Below are positions 24,600 through 35,821 of a DNA stretch of 64,000 nt, one piece after another. The notes beneath the pieces were generated by a model. It did not search any database and had not been told where the DNA came from. It saw nothing but the letters and a program-made list of their open reading frames with translations. Made by a program: the position numbers and the translations under genes. This stretch comes from Epiperipatus broadwayi (lineage: Eukaryota; Onychophora; Udeonychophora; Euonychophora; Peripatidae), in assembly GCA_028023455.1 (NCBI GenBank), contig JAQFVV010006208.1, forward strand, positions 9,158,963 to 9,222,962. Reading direction: 5' to 3'. Numbering within the stretch: the first letter of the stretch is position 1; each line of letters begins with the position of its first letter.

Positions 24600-24895
24600 T
24601 CATTTTGATCGTTATACTATATAAAAATCCTCTATTTCTTCATCATAATAAGAATTGGTGCTTATATCTGAACTATCTGCATTTGGTATCTTCTATCGAG
24701 ATGAATAACTAATCTTTCCGATCTGTCTGATACACCATCAAACTCCACAATGTTGCTCATCTACTTTTGATTTATAATAAATCCTACTCCACTTGCATTT
24801 CATGTATTTGTGCTTTTGAAATATAGTACATGTCCACTTTTAAAATCAATTGACTTTGTCTTCTAACTTCACAAACTCCTACAAGGTCCCCTTTA
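24600..24895 (-). pseudogene. LINE endonuclease (EEP family) fragment
   Basis: The reverse strand reads, across two frames, VGVCEVRRQ, SGHVLYFKS, GVGFIINQKVDEQ and then VSDR, LVIHLDRRYQMQIVQI and APILI. These are the successive conserved blocks of the apurinic-like endonuclease domain of non-LTR retrotransposons (exo/endo/phosphatase fold). The catalytic N-terminal Asn and C-terminal His blocks are not visible. It is isolated from any RT part and probably belonged to LINE family 1. Confidence 0.65.
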
Positions 24896-24900
24896 GGATA

Positions 24901-25205
24901 GTCAATTCTTTTTTCTAATTCTTGTAATTTTCCTTAATTTGAAAATGATTTGCAGTATAAGTACTTAAATAAAAAGTTCTTATCAAATGATAGCCTATAT
25001 CCACAAATGGGGGGATTCTTAGACCCTGTGTTTTCGGCCACTAACTGATATTGGACAATTCTTTTTCTAATTCTTGTAATTTTCCTTAATTTGAAAATGA
25101 TTTGCAGATTAAGTACCTAAATAAAAAGTACTTGTCAAATGGAAATCTACATCCACAACGAGGGGATTCTTAACACCCTCTGCTTTCAGCCATTAACTGT
25201 TATTT
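24901..25205 (+). repeat. Tandem duplication, period about 153
   Basis: Two copies: 24901-25053 and 25054-25205 (attcttgtaattttccttaa, aaatgatttgcag), about 85% identical by eye. They follow the LINE endonuclease relic directly and may derive from it. Confidence 0.85.
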
Positions 25206-25511
25206 TGACTGGTGATTCTATAGCCTCTTGGGAATAAGGGCTACAATTTAGTTTTGTCTGTTTGTAAATATTCATTTTTGTTCATTCACATATGCATTCA
25301 TTCTGCCTTAAAAAAAAAAACTCAATTGGTACAAGCAACCGATAAGATCATGATCTTTCATAATTTTCTAACACAGGGTAAAAAGTTAATAAACTTATCA
25401 TACTGGCTCATGCATGTTGGTGAGCAACCCATCCATGTTCATATACTGTATACATAATCAAATAATAACTCATTTGCAATGGTAACAGTGTATGGGGTGA
25501 AAGTTAAAAAT

Positions 25512-25585
25512 TTGCCCTGCTTATTCCTTTAAGAGAGATCAAAGGCTCGTTTCAATTAACAGCAAACTTCCCTCTGCAATAACAT
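25512..25585 (-). repeat. Repeat D, third copy
   Basis: Minus-strand copy of the 2048-2125 repeat, more diverged (gcaaacttccctctgcaat against gcaaattcctttctatacc). Confidence 0.45.
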
Positions 25586-25889
25586 GTATAACAATATAAC
25601 TACATATATGCCATGTTTAGAATCTCTTTGTGGTATTTACAATTTTATTTTGATTATATCCCACATGTTGAAGGTCAGTGGTGTATTTATTGTTCAGTGA
25701 TGTTCTTTTTATTGTACTTAAACAAAATAAGAATTCTCTCTCCAACCAAGTGGAATCTAAAAAATAGATAAGCCTACCTTATATTCCAAACATTGCATAT
25801 AAATTAAAAATATATTAAAAATCAATTTAATATAAGCTTTCAAACCCCTCCGTCATTTAATCAATAACTCTCAAGACATTTTAACAAAC

Positions 25890-26078
25890 GAATTGGCACA
25901 TCAAGTGGTCTATAGAATTTATTTCTGGCAATCAGCATGGAATGCTGCCCATTATGGGGAGTCGAAGGCCAACCTGTTAACAAGACTTGCCCAACACAGA
26001 TATGTATGCAATAGAGCCCTCAACACACATCTACATCTACAGACCACGAGCAGAAAACTGGTTATAGATTCAAGCTAA
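25890..26078 (+). pseudogene. GIY-YIG endonuclease fragment of a Penelope-like element
   Basis: Short plus-strand frame: VVYRI, then AHYGESKANLLTRLAQHRY, corresponding to the VYxI-C, YIGET-(K/G)-x-L-x-x-R-L-x-x-H pattern of the C-terminal endonuclease of Penelope-like retroelements. The first Cys positions and the catalytic Glu part are missing. Confidence 0.55.
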
Positions 26079-28179
26079 CAAAAACAGAGATAGTGCACAG
26101 AGAGAGAGAGGATAGAAGGAAGCATGGCCAATAGCTAGTGATTGCTTTTCTATTAACAAAAAAAAAACCCAAGCATAACCATTTCAAAGAAATAGGCTAT
26201 TTGAATATTCAAATTTAAAATTGAATAGTAAACAATTAATTAAATAAACATTTAATCAAATCACTATAAGATATAGTAAATATATCGAAAGCATGCTAGG
26301 CGGTAATAAGGCTGAATATTAAAAAAATATCTTTTCTGTATGTTCATTAACAACCAAGTATTATGTTAGCTCAGAAAAAAAGAAAATTGGTAACAATTGA
26401 ATTATATAAATTATTTATATATATATAATTAAATATTTGAATAAAAAGCTCTCTTTTTATTGTAGATTTTGAAAGACATGATATCTAACTGGAGAATGTT
26501 AGAATTCAAATGTTTTGCTCTTATATCTTATATTTTTTATATATTATTTTAGAAATTGTAATGTTTATACATATGATTCAAAACTTTTATTTATATACAT
26601 ATTTACGATAATGTGTTTCAATATATAATAAACAAATAAATATTTTTCCATAGTAGATTTTATAAACACAGTGATCTTTCTTACAAATATATACATATTT
26701 GAAAAAGTAATTATAAGCACATTCCTTTGATATATATACACATACACACACACACATTTATAATACTGTTTAAAAAATTTTTTTTCACTTTAATATAATA
26801 AAAATGCACAATTTCGGTATATTTTTTTTGAAAGAATATTAACAAAGAAAAAAATTAAACTTTAATGAATTGCTTTTCACAAGAAGGGCGCTACCTTTTT
26901 TAAAAAATAGTCTATTTTTGCACCAATTGATAGACAAGTTTTTATGTTATGCTTAAGTTTCTTCAGAGATAAATATCTTAATCTTTAGTCCCTTAAAATT
27001 ATTCTATTTGTATACTAATTGATAAGCAATCTTTCACGCAAAACATAATGGTTTCAGATAAAGATCTTAATTCTTTCTTGTTTTTTTTTCTTATTTTTTT
27101 TAAAAAGTGAAACTATATACAAAAAAAAATAAAAAATTGTTTTCTTTTACAATTGTACCTAATAAATTAAACATATTGCTATTATTATTAAAATACTATT
27201 ACTATTAAAATTTCCCAAATTTTGTCACAAGATTATTTCATGAATGAAAACCTTTTAATAAGTATAGTCTAACTAAATTCTTATTTAACAAATAGGCTAT
27301 TCGGCAACTAATCAGAGAAATAATTCTCATTATGCGTGCCACTGTCATATAGAGATGTAGACATAAATGAAATTTCCAATTATAGTTCTGTTTAAACATT
27401 TTCTATATACACTTATCATTAAAGGAATTTCAATTACATATTTTAAGTTCTAAAGCAAGCCAAATGAAGACTTATGAGAATGAAACCTCAATGTTCACAT
27501 TAGATATTTTATTCTTTCATTATTTTGTTTTACAATTATGTCTGATCACACTGCTCGTATGGTCCACATGATGTTTGCAAATTCACAATTTATCCACATC
27601 TCTTACATATTTAAAATATCATTTTTATCATTACATTTGCACAACAATGCCTAAATGATAATTATTAAAGTGACTGTTTAGAATCTCAGGGAAACTACTA
27701 GGTGAGAAAAACAATGTGAGGAAATAAATAAAATGTCAATATTTAAAAGATCACTTGAATTTTTTTTTTTACAAGTTTCAAAGAGCCCGGTAAGTTTTTT
27801 CTAAGACACAGACAGTGTTAACCTTTGACACATCTGTATATCCCCAAACCTAACAAACAATATAAGTAATAGTAATTTTTATTAATGATTCATTAGACTA
27901 AAAATTACCCACTTAATGAATAATATTTCTGTAGTATAATTTTCACTACACCATTCTCACGCAAATTAAGGAATGATTCTATCCTCTTTTAACACCTTAT
28001 TAAGGGGAGTGATCATAAACCAATGTCTTTGGTCATATGCTTACGATGCTAAAAATGGATAAATCGAGTCCTTATCTTGTGTGAGAGATGTGTAGTGAAA
28101 ATTAAGCTACAGTGATATAACTAATAACTATGAGAATTCACCAGTATGGAAATATATATTATATATTTGGATATTGTAG

Positions 28180-28245
28180 CTCTGATGATGACAGCAGGAC
28201 AGTCAAAACTGTTAGAATAAAGTTTTGATATAAAAAACAATATTG
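28180..28245 (+). repeat. Family A core, single arm
   Basis: tctgatgatgacagcaggac followed by agtcaaaactgttagaataa: one A core without an inverted partner nearby, flanked by AT-rich DNA on both sides. Confidence 0.7.
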
Positions 28246-30109
28246 TTAAAGTGTTTAAGAAAGTTGTAAATGGAGAATTCACCAATGGTTTATAGATGTA
28301 TTTGCAATACCTTAAGTTAAAACAGATGAACAATTTTTTTTTTACCAATATTGAGATGCTCACATTTAACTTGTACTTAATGCAACAAAGCAGATAAGAA
28401 TTTGGATAATATTAATCTTAAAGATTCAATGCTTAATAACTATATAAGTTTGCAAGGTCCTTGATGCTGAAAAATAATGATGAAAACAGTTTCAACAAAG
28501 TGAGAGTTTTTAATTGCTGTTTTGTAAGTGAGAGTGCAATCGATAATGAGTTAATTTCTAATTGGATTTGAGACAGGAATTTCCAAAAATTATTTGTTTG
28601 GACATACTTATTTAGAGATTCTCACATACCGTAAAAAAAGAATATGCCTTGTATCACAAAATCTGGCTAGATTACTGTGCCCAATAAATCACTCATTAAA
28701 GAAATAATAGAAATAATTTGGGAATATCAGTAATGAAGTAAATGGTAATAATAAAGATATATAGTTCGATTTTTTTTCTTAATATAAAAATGTGAGGACT
28801 CTGATTGGTGGGAATTATTGAAGATTTAAACGTAAGATATTATTTGTCTTCAAAAAACTATCAAAATATGACTGATAAAGCTGCTCTTTATGAAATTTAT
28901 CTTCCAGAGAAAAAAATGTTTACAAGTTTTTTTTGGACGGGATATCATGCACAAGAATGCTGGGAAATATTGCTTTGGCTCTAACTTTTTATTTCCTATT
29001 CTTAGAATCCATATACATCAATGAAAATCTAAAATATTGGTTTACGTAATGATACCTATTCTTACTTTATCAATATTTAAACTCCGTTATTCGATTCAGA
29101 ATATATAGAGAAAAAAGGTTTTATTTTTTGAATGGATAGTGTTATTACATATTTCAAACTTTAATGCACGTGCTGATAGGAATAATAAATGGAGTCCAAG
29201 TTACTGAAAATAATAGCGCTATCTCTGTAACATCGAACAATTTGTGGTTATTGAATTTTTATACCGCACATAGATATTACGAATATTTTGTTTAGGCAAA
29301 AATATTATTACAAAGAAACCAAATGCAGCAGCATTTAAATAATGGCATTATATGAATTATGTTACAGCTAAGAATCAAAACCTTTAAAAAAAAATTAATA
29401 GTGCATGAAAAATTATAGATTATTAAAGAAATTACAAACTATTACATTCCCAGGTTAAAAAGATAGCTTCATTTTCCTAAATGCATACTTGTAAAAAAAA
29501 AAAATCCCGATATTTGTTCTTAAGAAGTCATTACTACTAGCGCTAAATTTTAACAGTTATTAAATATTAAAATTACCAATTTGCATTTTCAAGTTGACAA
29601 GTTACCGAGATATAGAAGTTTCTTAAGAAGAAGTATATTATAGATAAGAATAAATCTATAATTTCAGATTTCATTAGAAAAAAAAAATCCTACTGGTTCT
29701 TTGACAATGATTTTATTGTTAATAATTTCAATATAAAAAATAGGTGGCACTTTGCTTTGCACAACAACGTACATAAATGATACGTAACTGATAAAAAAAA
29801 AACTCTTGATGATGATTTATGGATTAAAGCAGCAATAGAAATATAATCGCTTGCTGACCGTGTTCATTTTAAACCATTTTTTTTTGATGCATTTAAAGTA
29901 ATATATGGATCTGAAAAAATATCAGAATCCTTAAATCATATAATATTAATATCATCTATGTTCTTTATTACTTTTTACAATGCTTTTTTACAACACACTA
30001 CTGACAGTTTCAATTGCCCCAGCTATCTTCTTCAGAACTATAACAAATAATACAAATACATGAACATATAATTTTATATATATATTCTATCTTATAATCA
30101 TGATTTATA

Positions 30110-30476
30110 TTCGTAAAACAGGCAAAAGCTATTGAGCTTAGATTGAAAATATTGTGTTTTCAATTTTATTCTCCTAGTTTTGTAGTTAAGTAGAGATAAA
30201 AGGTGGCTGCTGGAGGGTTGCATTAGATCCTATGATCTAGGTGCAGTGCTCTCAGATCCAAAACTCCTCACTGACGAAGGCTACAAGCTAGAAACTAGTC
30301 TGGGGATATTGGATGAGTAGGCACTGGATGGGGATTTTATGCACAAGCCTTCTGGCATCCATTGATTATTCGGGTTGGCACAGAGTGGCACTACTGTATG
30401 GAGAGTTTTGCCTGTTTTAAGAACAGTAATGTGCTAGCATAAGAAATAGTGATCATGTGACATTATTCATATTAGG
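30110..30476 (+). repeat. Family B element inside the A4 loop
   Basis: Starts gtaaaacaggcaaaagctat, holds the long B body (ttttgtagttaagtagagat, ggtggctgctggagggttgc), the hammerhead and the right end to about gatcatgtgacatt. Nested in a family A fold-back. Confidence 0.85.
30256..30314 (+). ncRNA. Family B hammerhead ribozyme, intact core
   Basis: Outer stem I ATCCAA/TTGGAT, inner stem I TCCTCA/TGGGGA (one G-U pair), internal loop AAC/TA, CTGACGA (30271-30277), stem II GGC/GCT around TACAA, GAAAC (30291-30295), loop TA, GTC (30298-30300). Cleavage would follow the C at 30300. Stem III is only A-U and C-G, and ACTAGT is self-complementary. Unpaired A residues flank stem II at the core, a departure from the G-C usually found there. 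Confidence 0.75.
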
Positions 30477-30889
30477 TTTGTTATAGTTTGAAGAAGATTA
30501 TTGGAGCAATCAAAACTGTGAATAGTGGGTTGTAAAAAAGAATTGTAAAAAGTAATAAAGAACATAGATATTATTATATGGATTTGGCAATGCAATAAAA
30601 AAGGTAAAGTTATAATCCGTAAATCAATAGATGGTAGGCAACTCCTTTATATGCAAATATTTCAAAACAAATAGATGGTGTTTGATAGTCTTTTGAATGA
30701 TAATATCAGAATTAGATGACTGCTTTTAATGAAATATTCGTAAGAATAATTTATTTAGATAGGATAACTTATGAAGTTGAAACAACCATTTGTTATCTTG
30801 AAGATAATAAAACTGATGGTTCTTTTGAGGTAACTGGAACAGTTTTAAAGTATGGTCATAATATGGTAACTTTAAAATTATTGGATTTT

Positions 30890-31925
30890 TAAAAAAAATG
30901 TAGAGATCTATGAAGTTATGCCACTTAATTTTGAAAATGTTTCCGTTTCAATTTATAAAAATAGAAAAAAGGCAAAAACGACGTCAGTAATTATCGTAGA
31001 TCATTATTATCACTTAGAAAAAGTACTTCAAAGAATTTTATTGAATAAGTTGGTTCCAGAAGTAGATTAACAGATACAATAGTCTCAATATGGTTTTAGA
31101 CAATGAAGCACCAGATAAATGTCGAGAGAAATATACGACATAATTTGCTTTCATTGATTTGTTCAAAGCATTTGATGCAATTAAAAAACTTTGCAGCAAT
31201 ACTTGAAATTAGCTAATTACTGATAATGAAAAATCAGAGGCATTTGAAATAAAACGTGGTGTTAAATAGGATATGTATTAACTCCACCTTACGTTCCATT
31301 TTTACGATAGTGGTCTTTGGAACAATTTATGGACGACTTTGATGGTACTATTTTTAAACGAACTGATTGAAAGTAAAAATAAAAAAAAACTTTCTTCTTT
31401 TGGCTCATTGATGAACAGAATGCTGTCAATTGTGCTTTTTTTTCCAATTCAGAAGCTGATCTATATATGTATACGAATGCAACCTATAAAGACATAATTA
31501 ATTTATTAGTCGAAAGTTTAAAAAAACTACCAGCAGTGAAATAAAAAAATATTCAGCACTTTTTAGTTTTAAAATGTGTTGCCATTTAAAAATCTCGGTA
31601 GCCTTTTAGGTAGAAAGAAAAAATTGGATATTCAGGTAGAACACCAACTCCAGTGTACTACCGTTACATTTAACAAGTTAGAAAGAAGACTATTTCATCA
31701 CAGCGATATAACTACAACTACATTATTTGTACACAGAAGTGTTATTCAACAACATTTACTGTATCGTTGTAACATAAAATTTCTGGAAAATGTTCACTTA
31801 AAAAATGCTCAGCGACATTCTAAAAATTTGCTGGCAAGATTGAAAAAACAATCACTACGTTCTTCAATTTGTAAAAATATGATGATTTTGCATCTACTAC
31901 TGCCGAGGGTACATTTTCAATGATA
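30890..31925 (+). pseudogene. Non-LTR reverse transcriptase relic, LINE family 2
   Basis: Reads in shifting frames: LLSLRKVLQRILLNKLVPEVD, SQYGFRQ, a FIDLFKAFDAI box (about 31155), LTPPYVPFLR, MDDFDGTIFKR, then a clean 115-codon frame at 31576-31923. That frame holds FKNLGSLLGRKKKLDIQVEH, FNKLERRLF, VHRSVIQQHLLYRCNIK and NAQRHSKNLLARL, which are the YLGS, core-pairing and thumb regions. It differs clearly from family 1 and is of the type common in invertebrates. The catalytic YADD region is destroyed. Confidence 0.75.
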
Positions 31926-32560
31926 AATTACATTATAAAGGCATGTAAAGAGATATAAGGTAGGGTAAAAAATTGTTACAGATAGAACTAAAATACAGAT
32001 AGATTTTGGGACCAGCAAAAGGAAGTGGTGACACGTGTGAACGTGATTGTGATCTCCAGATTGGTTTGTACAATCATCGCAAAATCACCTTTAGGTTTTT
32101 TTCATTTTCTGGAGTTAGAATAGTTATATTAATCGTCAGATGACTCCTAATGAATGAACGAATGCATCAAGCAAGACAATAATAATTCATCACTGGGTAA
32201 TAAAAAATATTGACCAAATTTCTTAATTACAAATTGACAAGTTTATAAAAAAGAGATTAAAATTGTTTTTTTTTTATATATATATTAAAACAAATTCACA
32301 GTTTCACATACTGGTACTATTCTTCTTTAATTAAGCATTGCACTTACAAATTAATCAGCAAATTGAAAAAAAAGTCATTAATATTTAGCAATGAAACTTG
32401 ACTCGAAATTACTAAGGTTGTTACATATGCTAATTGACATTTCCAATCGTTTTGCTTAATTAAATACCAATTACATAGGGATCAATAAATTACTCCATTT
32501 ACCCTATTCCAGAGTTATCTAGTGCAAACTTAAATAATAAGTCGACTCTACATTGTAGAT

Positions 32561-32765
32561 CAGCGGTTCCCAACCTTTTTGCACTTAAGAGCACATTCTA
32601 TAATACCGGCCAGGTGGCGGGCACCATTTATTTTTTCAATGTAAATTTATAGTTGGATATTGTTAATAATACACATAATGTACAAACAAATATTTATTTC
32701 AAAAATAAAATTTTAACATTTGATTTCAATATAATACGATACCGCGGGCATAGGGTTGGGGACCA
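32561..32765. mobile_element. hAT MITE
   Basis: Begins cagcggttcccaacctttt and ends gggttggggacca, the ends of a widespread hAT group. Flanks ttgtagat and atgtagat form an 8-bp target duplication with one mismatch. No coding capacity. Confidence 0.8.
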
Positions 32766-33514
32766 ATGTAGATGAAGATGAATAGCTAGAAGTTATTATG
32801 AAATTCTGAATATACTAAACTTACAAGAGATGGTTTTGGAGAAGTGTAAGTTACTACTCCTTATGCGTATGTTGAAATTAATCTGAGAAAATCATATAAT
32901 GTTTTACATGCTAATTACCAATAATAAACCCATTTCTTAATTTCAAGATAAATTTATCCTCTCAAATCATTACTTACATACTAAATTATTGAAATCTAAA
33001 AGAAAACATACCAATCTGGGTACGTTTAACATAGATTTGAAATATGAGTCATTGCCCAAACACTGTCCTAAATAACAGCTAATTTCCACAAGAAATAAAA
33101 TTATTAATCCCCTAAATCATATTAATATACTTATTTCACTACTAGCTATGAAGTTGCGAAAGTATAGCTATCCAAATCCATTGCTCTTAGAGAACAAGAT
33201 TTTATTTCAGTTCTTTCACAACTATTTCAATATTCTTTTAAATAATAATAAATAGCTGCTACAGAATTCTTTTTAAGTCAGGCACAGATTTACATACTTT
33301 AATTCATACATTAAAAAGATTTTTTTCCCACTTCAGCGTATTTTTTTTTACAATTAGTATCGCTACTCGCAAAGGTAAAAGCAATAATTTGCCATTACCT
33401 GCAATTCTTAATCTAAAACAATTTATTCTAACAATTCAACTTAAAGCAACATCATCAACTTTAATGAACACTTTACTTTATATGAAATGGACAGTTAAAT
33501 AGTTGAATTGTTAC

Positions 33515-33715
33515 CTTAATATAAGCTGAGCACTGATTGCATATCTGTGCGGGAGATTATGATCTGGCTCAAATGATGAGTGCTGGTTTTGCACGAAATA
33601 TGTATATCGGGGATCATCTACCTCTTTCGCACGTATGTAATCATGTTTGGATGTTTGAGATGGAGTGGAGAACGAATATAGACAGAAAAATCTTAAGTTC
33701 AAACCCCCTACTTAT
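33515..33715 (+). repeat. Family C repeat C2
   Basis: Single C unit reading gagcactgattgcatatctg through the hammerhead region, the linker (tcatctacctctttcgcacg) and a tRNA-like end aagttcaaaccccc at 33695-33709, a B-box-like motif. Confidence 0.8.
33565..33625 (+). ncRNA. Family C hammerhead motif, C3 mutated
   Basis: ATGATGA at 33573-33579 (C3 changed to A), stem II GTGC/GCAC perfectly paired with G-C at the core-proximal position, GAAA at 33595-33598, ATATGTAT palindrome-like stem III, then ATCGGGGATCAT. Stem II differs from other copies by compensated changes, which supports a selected RNA helix in the family. Confidence 0.6.
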
Positions 33716-33890
33716 TTATATAAAATTATAAAACAATAAAAAATTCGAATTAATGCCAACAGTTAAGAATCATGTGACCACTAAACTCATTGCAATGATG
33801 GTTTACCTTCACGCTAGCCAATTTAGACGAAGTTTTCCATGACAACTTTGTGATTAAATTCTTTTAATTTACTCCTTGTTTTTTTTCCCC

Positions 33891-33990
33891 CATATGTCAT
33901 AGCATCGGCCGGGAGGCGAATCCGCAACAACCGTCTGAAACCAACTGCTTGCTTGCAAGGCCACTGCGCTGACCTCTCGGCTAACAATGC
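33891..33990 (-). repeat. tRNA-derived SINE (family F)
   Basis: Minus strand: tagccgagaggtcagcgc, then cttgcaagcaagcagttggt and gattcgcctcccggccgat. A and B boxes recognisable. Confidence 0.65.
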
Positions 33991-34090
33991 TTGACTCCTT
34001 GTTTATGTAGTTAATAAAAGTGAAGGTAGAGTCACAATTAAGAAATACTTATTTTATCTAAATTTTAATCCAATAAGAGTAAAATCTTAC

Positions 34091-34223
34091 GTTGAAGTCG
34101 TGCCACAAGCCAAATCCAGCATATCTAATTCATCGTCTGTCATTTTCTCTGGTAACTGTTCAAAATCTTCTTTATTAAAAATTAAATGGCACGTTGAGCA
34201 GGATAATGTACCTTCACAAACAC
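34091..34223 (-). CDS. FDX1: FDX1-like ferredoxin, exon with three cluster cysteines
   Basis: Minus-strand exon of 133 nt, acceptor tttattttatcag, donor GTAAGA. With the G carried from the previous exon it reads [16 protein letters not shown], giving the C-X5-C-X2-C part of the [2Fe-2S] site. It then encodes [14 protein letters not shown], which keeps the acidic patch that docks redox partners in adrenodoxin. The tyrosine after DLA in the vertebrate protein is cysteine here, and the loop before the acidic patch is one residue longer than in human FDX1. The exon ends in phase 2 (AC of a Thr codon) and joins exactly to 15446. The intron towards 51424 is 17,200 bp and the one towards 15446 is 18,644 bp; both are filled with mobile elements. 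Confidence 0.95.
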
Positions 34224-34342
34224 CTGATAAAATAAATAAATAAAAAAATGTACATTTTCAAAAAATAAAACTTACGCAGTCTGTAATTTTTTAATTGAAA
34301 ATGAATATAATTTATGCACTTGGAGTTTGAGATGTAATCATA

Positions 34343-34559
34343 AGGGACTTGAAAACTGACTTTCAAGCTCCCTTCAGCCATTTGCTCCATCTCATACAAC
34401 CGATACACATGACCACATACATGTGAAAATGATCTCCAATACATGTATTTTGCGCTGAACCAGCACTCATCAGTTGGTTCGGTATGTGGTCATGTGTATC
34501 GATTGTAAGAGATGGAGCAAACGGCTGAAGGGAGCTTGAAAGTTTGCGTTCAAGTCCCT
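34343..34559. repeat. Family C fold-back C3
   Basis: Inverted repeat whose ends are tRNA-like: gggacttgaa at the left and gcgttcaagtccct at the right (B-box GTTCAAGTCCC). Arms contain gaccacatacatgtga and cagctcccttcagcc-like sequence. The ribozyme region lies in the loop at 34440-34490 on the minus strand. Confidence 0.85.
34440..34490 (-). ncRNA. Family C hammerhead motif, degenerate
   Basis: Minus strand: CTGATGA at 34473-34467, stem II GTGCT/AGCGC around loop GGTTC with G-C at the core-proximal pair, then AAAA in place of GAAA, so probably inactive. The AGCAT to AGCGC change keeps pairing with GTGCT. Confidence 0.5.
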
Positions 34560-34973
34560 GTGCATTCTGTAATTGTAAATATGCAATGTGTGCCTGGATA
34601 AATGTGTTGATACACACACGCACATATATATTATTTACATAAAAAAATTAAATAGAATTTAAAAATGAAAAAACATATTTATTTTTTAAACAAATTGATG
34701 GAATAGAAAAGATTACTATTACTAAGAAAAGAATATAGAAAAAGTTATAGTTTTTTTTGTTTTTTCACATTAATAAAATGAGTAGTTAATAACGTAAAAA
34801 TAAATAAAAAATTAATTAATTAAATAAACTATTTCCTAAAACAGAAATTCTAATTTAAGTATAAAGAATAGGGAATCATAAAAAATGGCTGTATAATTAG
34901 TGAAAAAATTATTTTTGTTTAAAAGAGATTATATATATATTATATTTTCATATGAATGTTTTCACGAGTTGCA

Positions 34974-35130
34974 GATATAAAAAACATTTTGCTGGTTCAT
35001 CTGTGAAAGATTTTAATGTAAAAAAACTCCAACGTTTCAACATGTGGGCTTATGTGGTCGCGCCGAAACGTTGGAGTTTTTTAAATTAAAATCTTACATG
35101 AACGAACCTGCAAAATATGTTTTTTATATC
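34974..35130. repeat. Fold-back with GAAACGTTGGAG motif
   Basis: Arms of about 65 bases (gatataaaaaacattttgct ... aaactccaacgtttc) around a GC-rich 27-base loop. The gccgaaacgttggagttttt wording is typical of the ends of Penelope-like elements. Confidence 0.8.
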
Positions 35131-35621
35131 TATTATATTTATTTATTGTTAAAAGGTTGCCATGACAACAGTTTGATATTGTTGATTAATTTGATATTGG
35201 AATCGTCTAAGTATTGACTGGCTTTTAATGATATCTGTTATATTACAAAGTAAATGATAGGCAGACTTTAAACATTACAAACCTACTAACTATCTTATTA
35301 TTAACCCTCACCAACTCTTCATTAAAGTTTTATTTATATACTGTACTACAGATCATTTTATAAGTAGTAAATAAGGACACTGATAATCTTCTATTCATAG
35401 TCTCTGTTGATTATAAAAAATCATCAATTCAGTTTCTATTTTAAAACTCAATAAACTGAAAAATTTTAAATTTCTGCAATTACTTAAATAAATGTTACAA
35501 AATAAAAAGATTTATTATAAAGAAAACCTAATTTTAAATTTAAAAAACTGAAGATTTATAAGTAAATGCGTAATCATTAAAATTCTAAATTTGATTCATT
35601 CAATTAAATTATAAACGATAG

Positions 35622-35821
35622 GAACGCTTAGATAAGAAAAGCTTAAGTTTTAACGTTTGTTATAATATAAGCTGCTTTTGATATCAGATCAAGATACTGG
35701 AAGAAGCTTATAAGATAACAAACGTTAAAACTTAAGCATTTCTTATCTAAGTGTTCCGATATCGAAAACAGCTTATATAGGAACAAACGTTAAAACTTAA
35801 GCTTTTCTTATCTAAGCGTTC
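35622..35821. repeat. Three-copy inverted repeat
   Basis: gaacgcttagataagaaaag (35622) is followed by two inverted copies: 35712-35756 and 35758-35821. The outer arms pair over 64 bases including a gatatc end; the middle copy is a partial duplicate. Confidence 0.85.

Larger units (their letters stand above)
29940..30595. repeat. Family A fold-back A4 split by a B element
   Basis: Left arm 29940-30056 and right arm about 30482-30595 are inverted copies of the A2 arms (tctatgttctttattacttt; ttgtaaaaagtaataaagaa). The loop between them is filled by a B element (30110-30476) carrying an intact-looking hammerhead. The arms differ more from each other than those of A2. Confidence 0.85.
15447..34090 (-). 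other. FDX1 intron of 18,644 bp
   Basis: Phase 2 intron between the last two coding exons, GTAAGA at 34090 and ...gatag at 15447. It holds A3, LINE relics, the hAT-like element, the candidate plus-strand gene at 23 kb, A4 with its B insert, LINE family 2, one hAT MITE, C2 and a SINE F. Nothing further is seen in 15447-16600, 16791-17461, 17730-19919, 22183-22900, 23213-24400, 26079-28179, 28246-29939, 31926-32560 and 32766-33514. Confidence 0.85.

Noticed and set aside
33511-33731. Frames on both strands at the C2 repeat
   Set aside because: Both run through a family C SINE-like repeat with a ribozyme and B-box; not coding.
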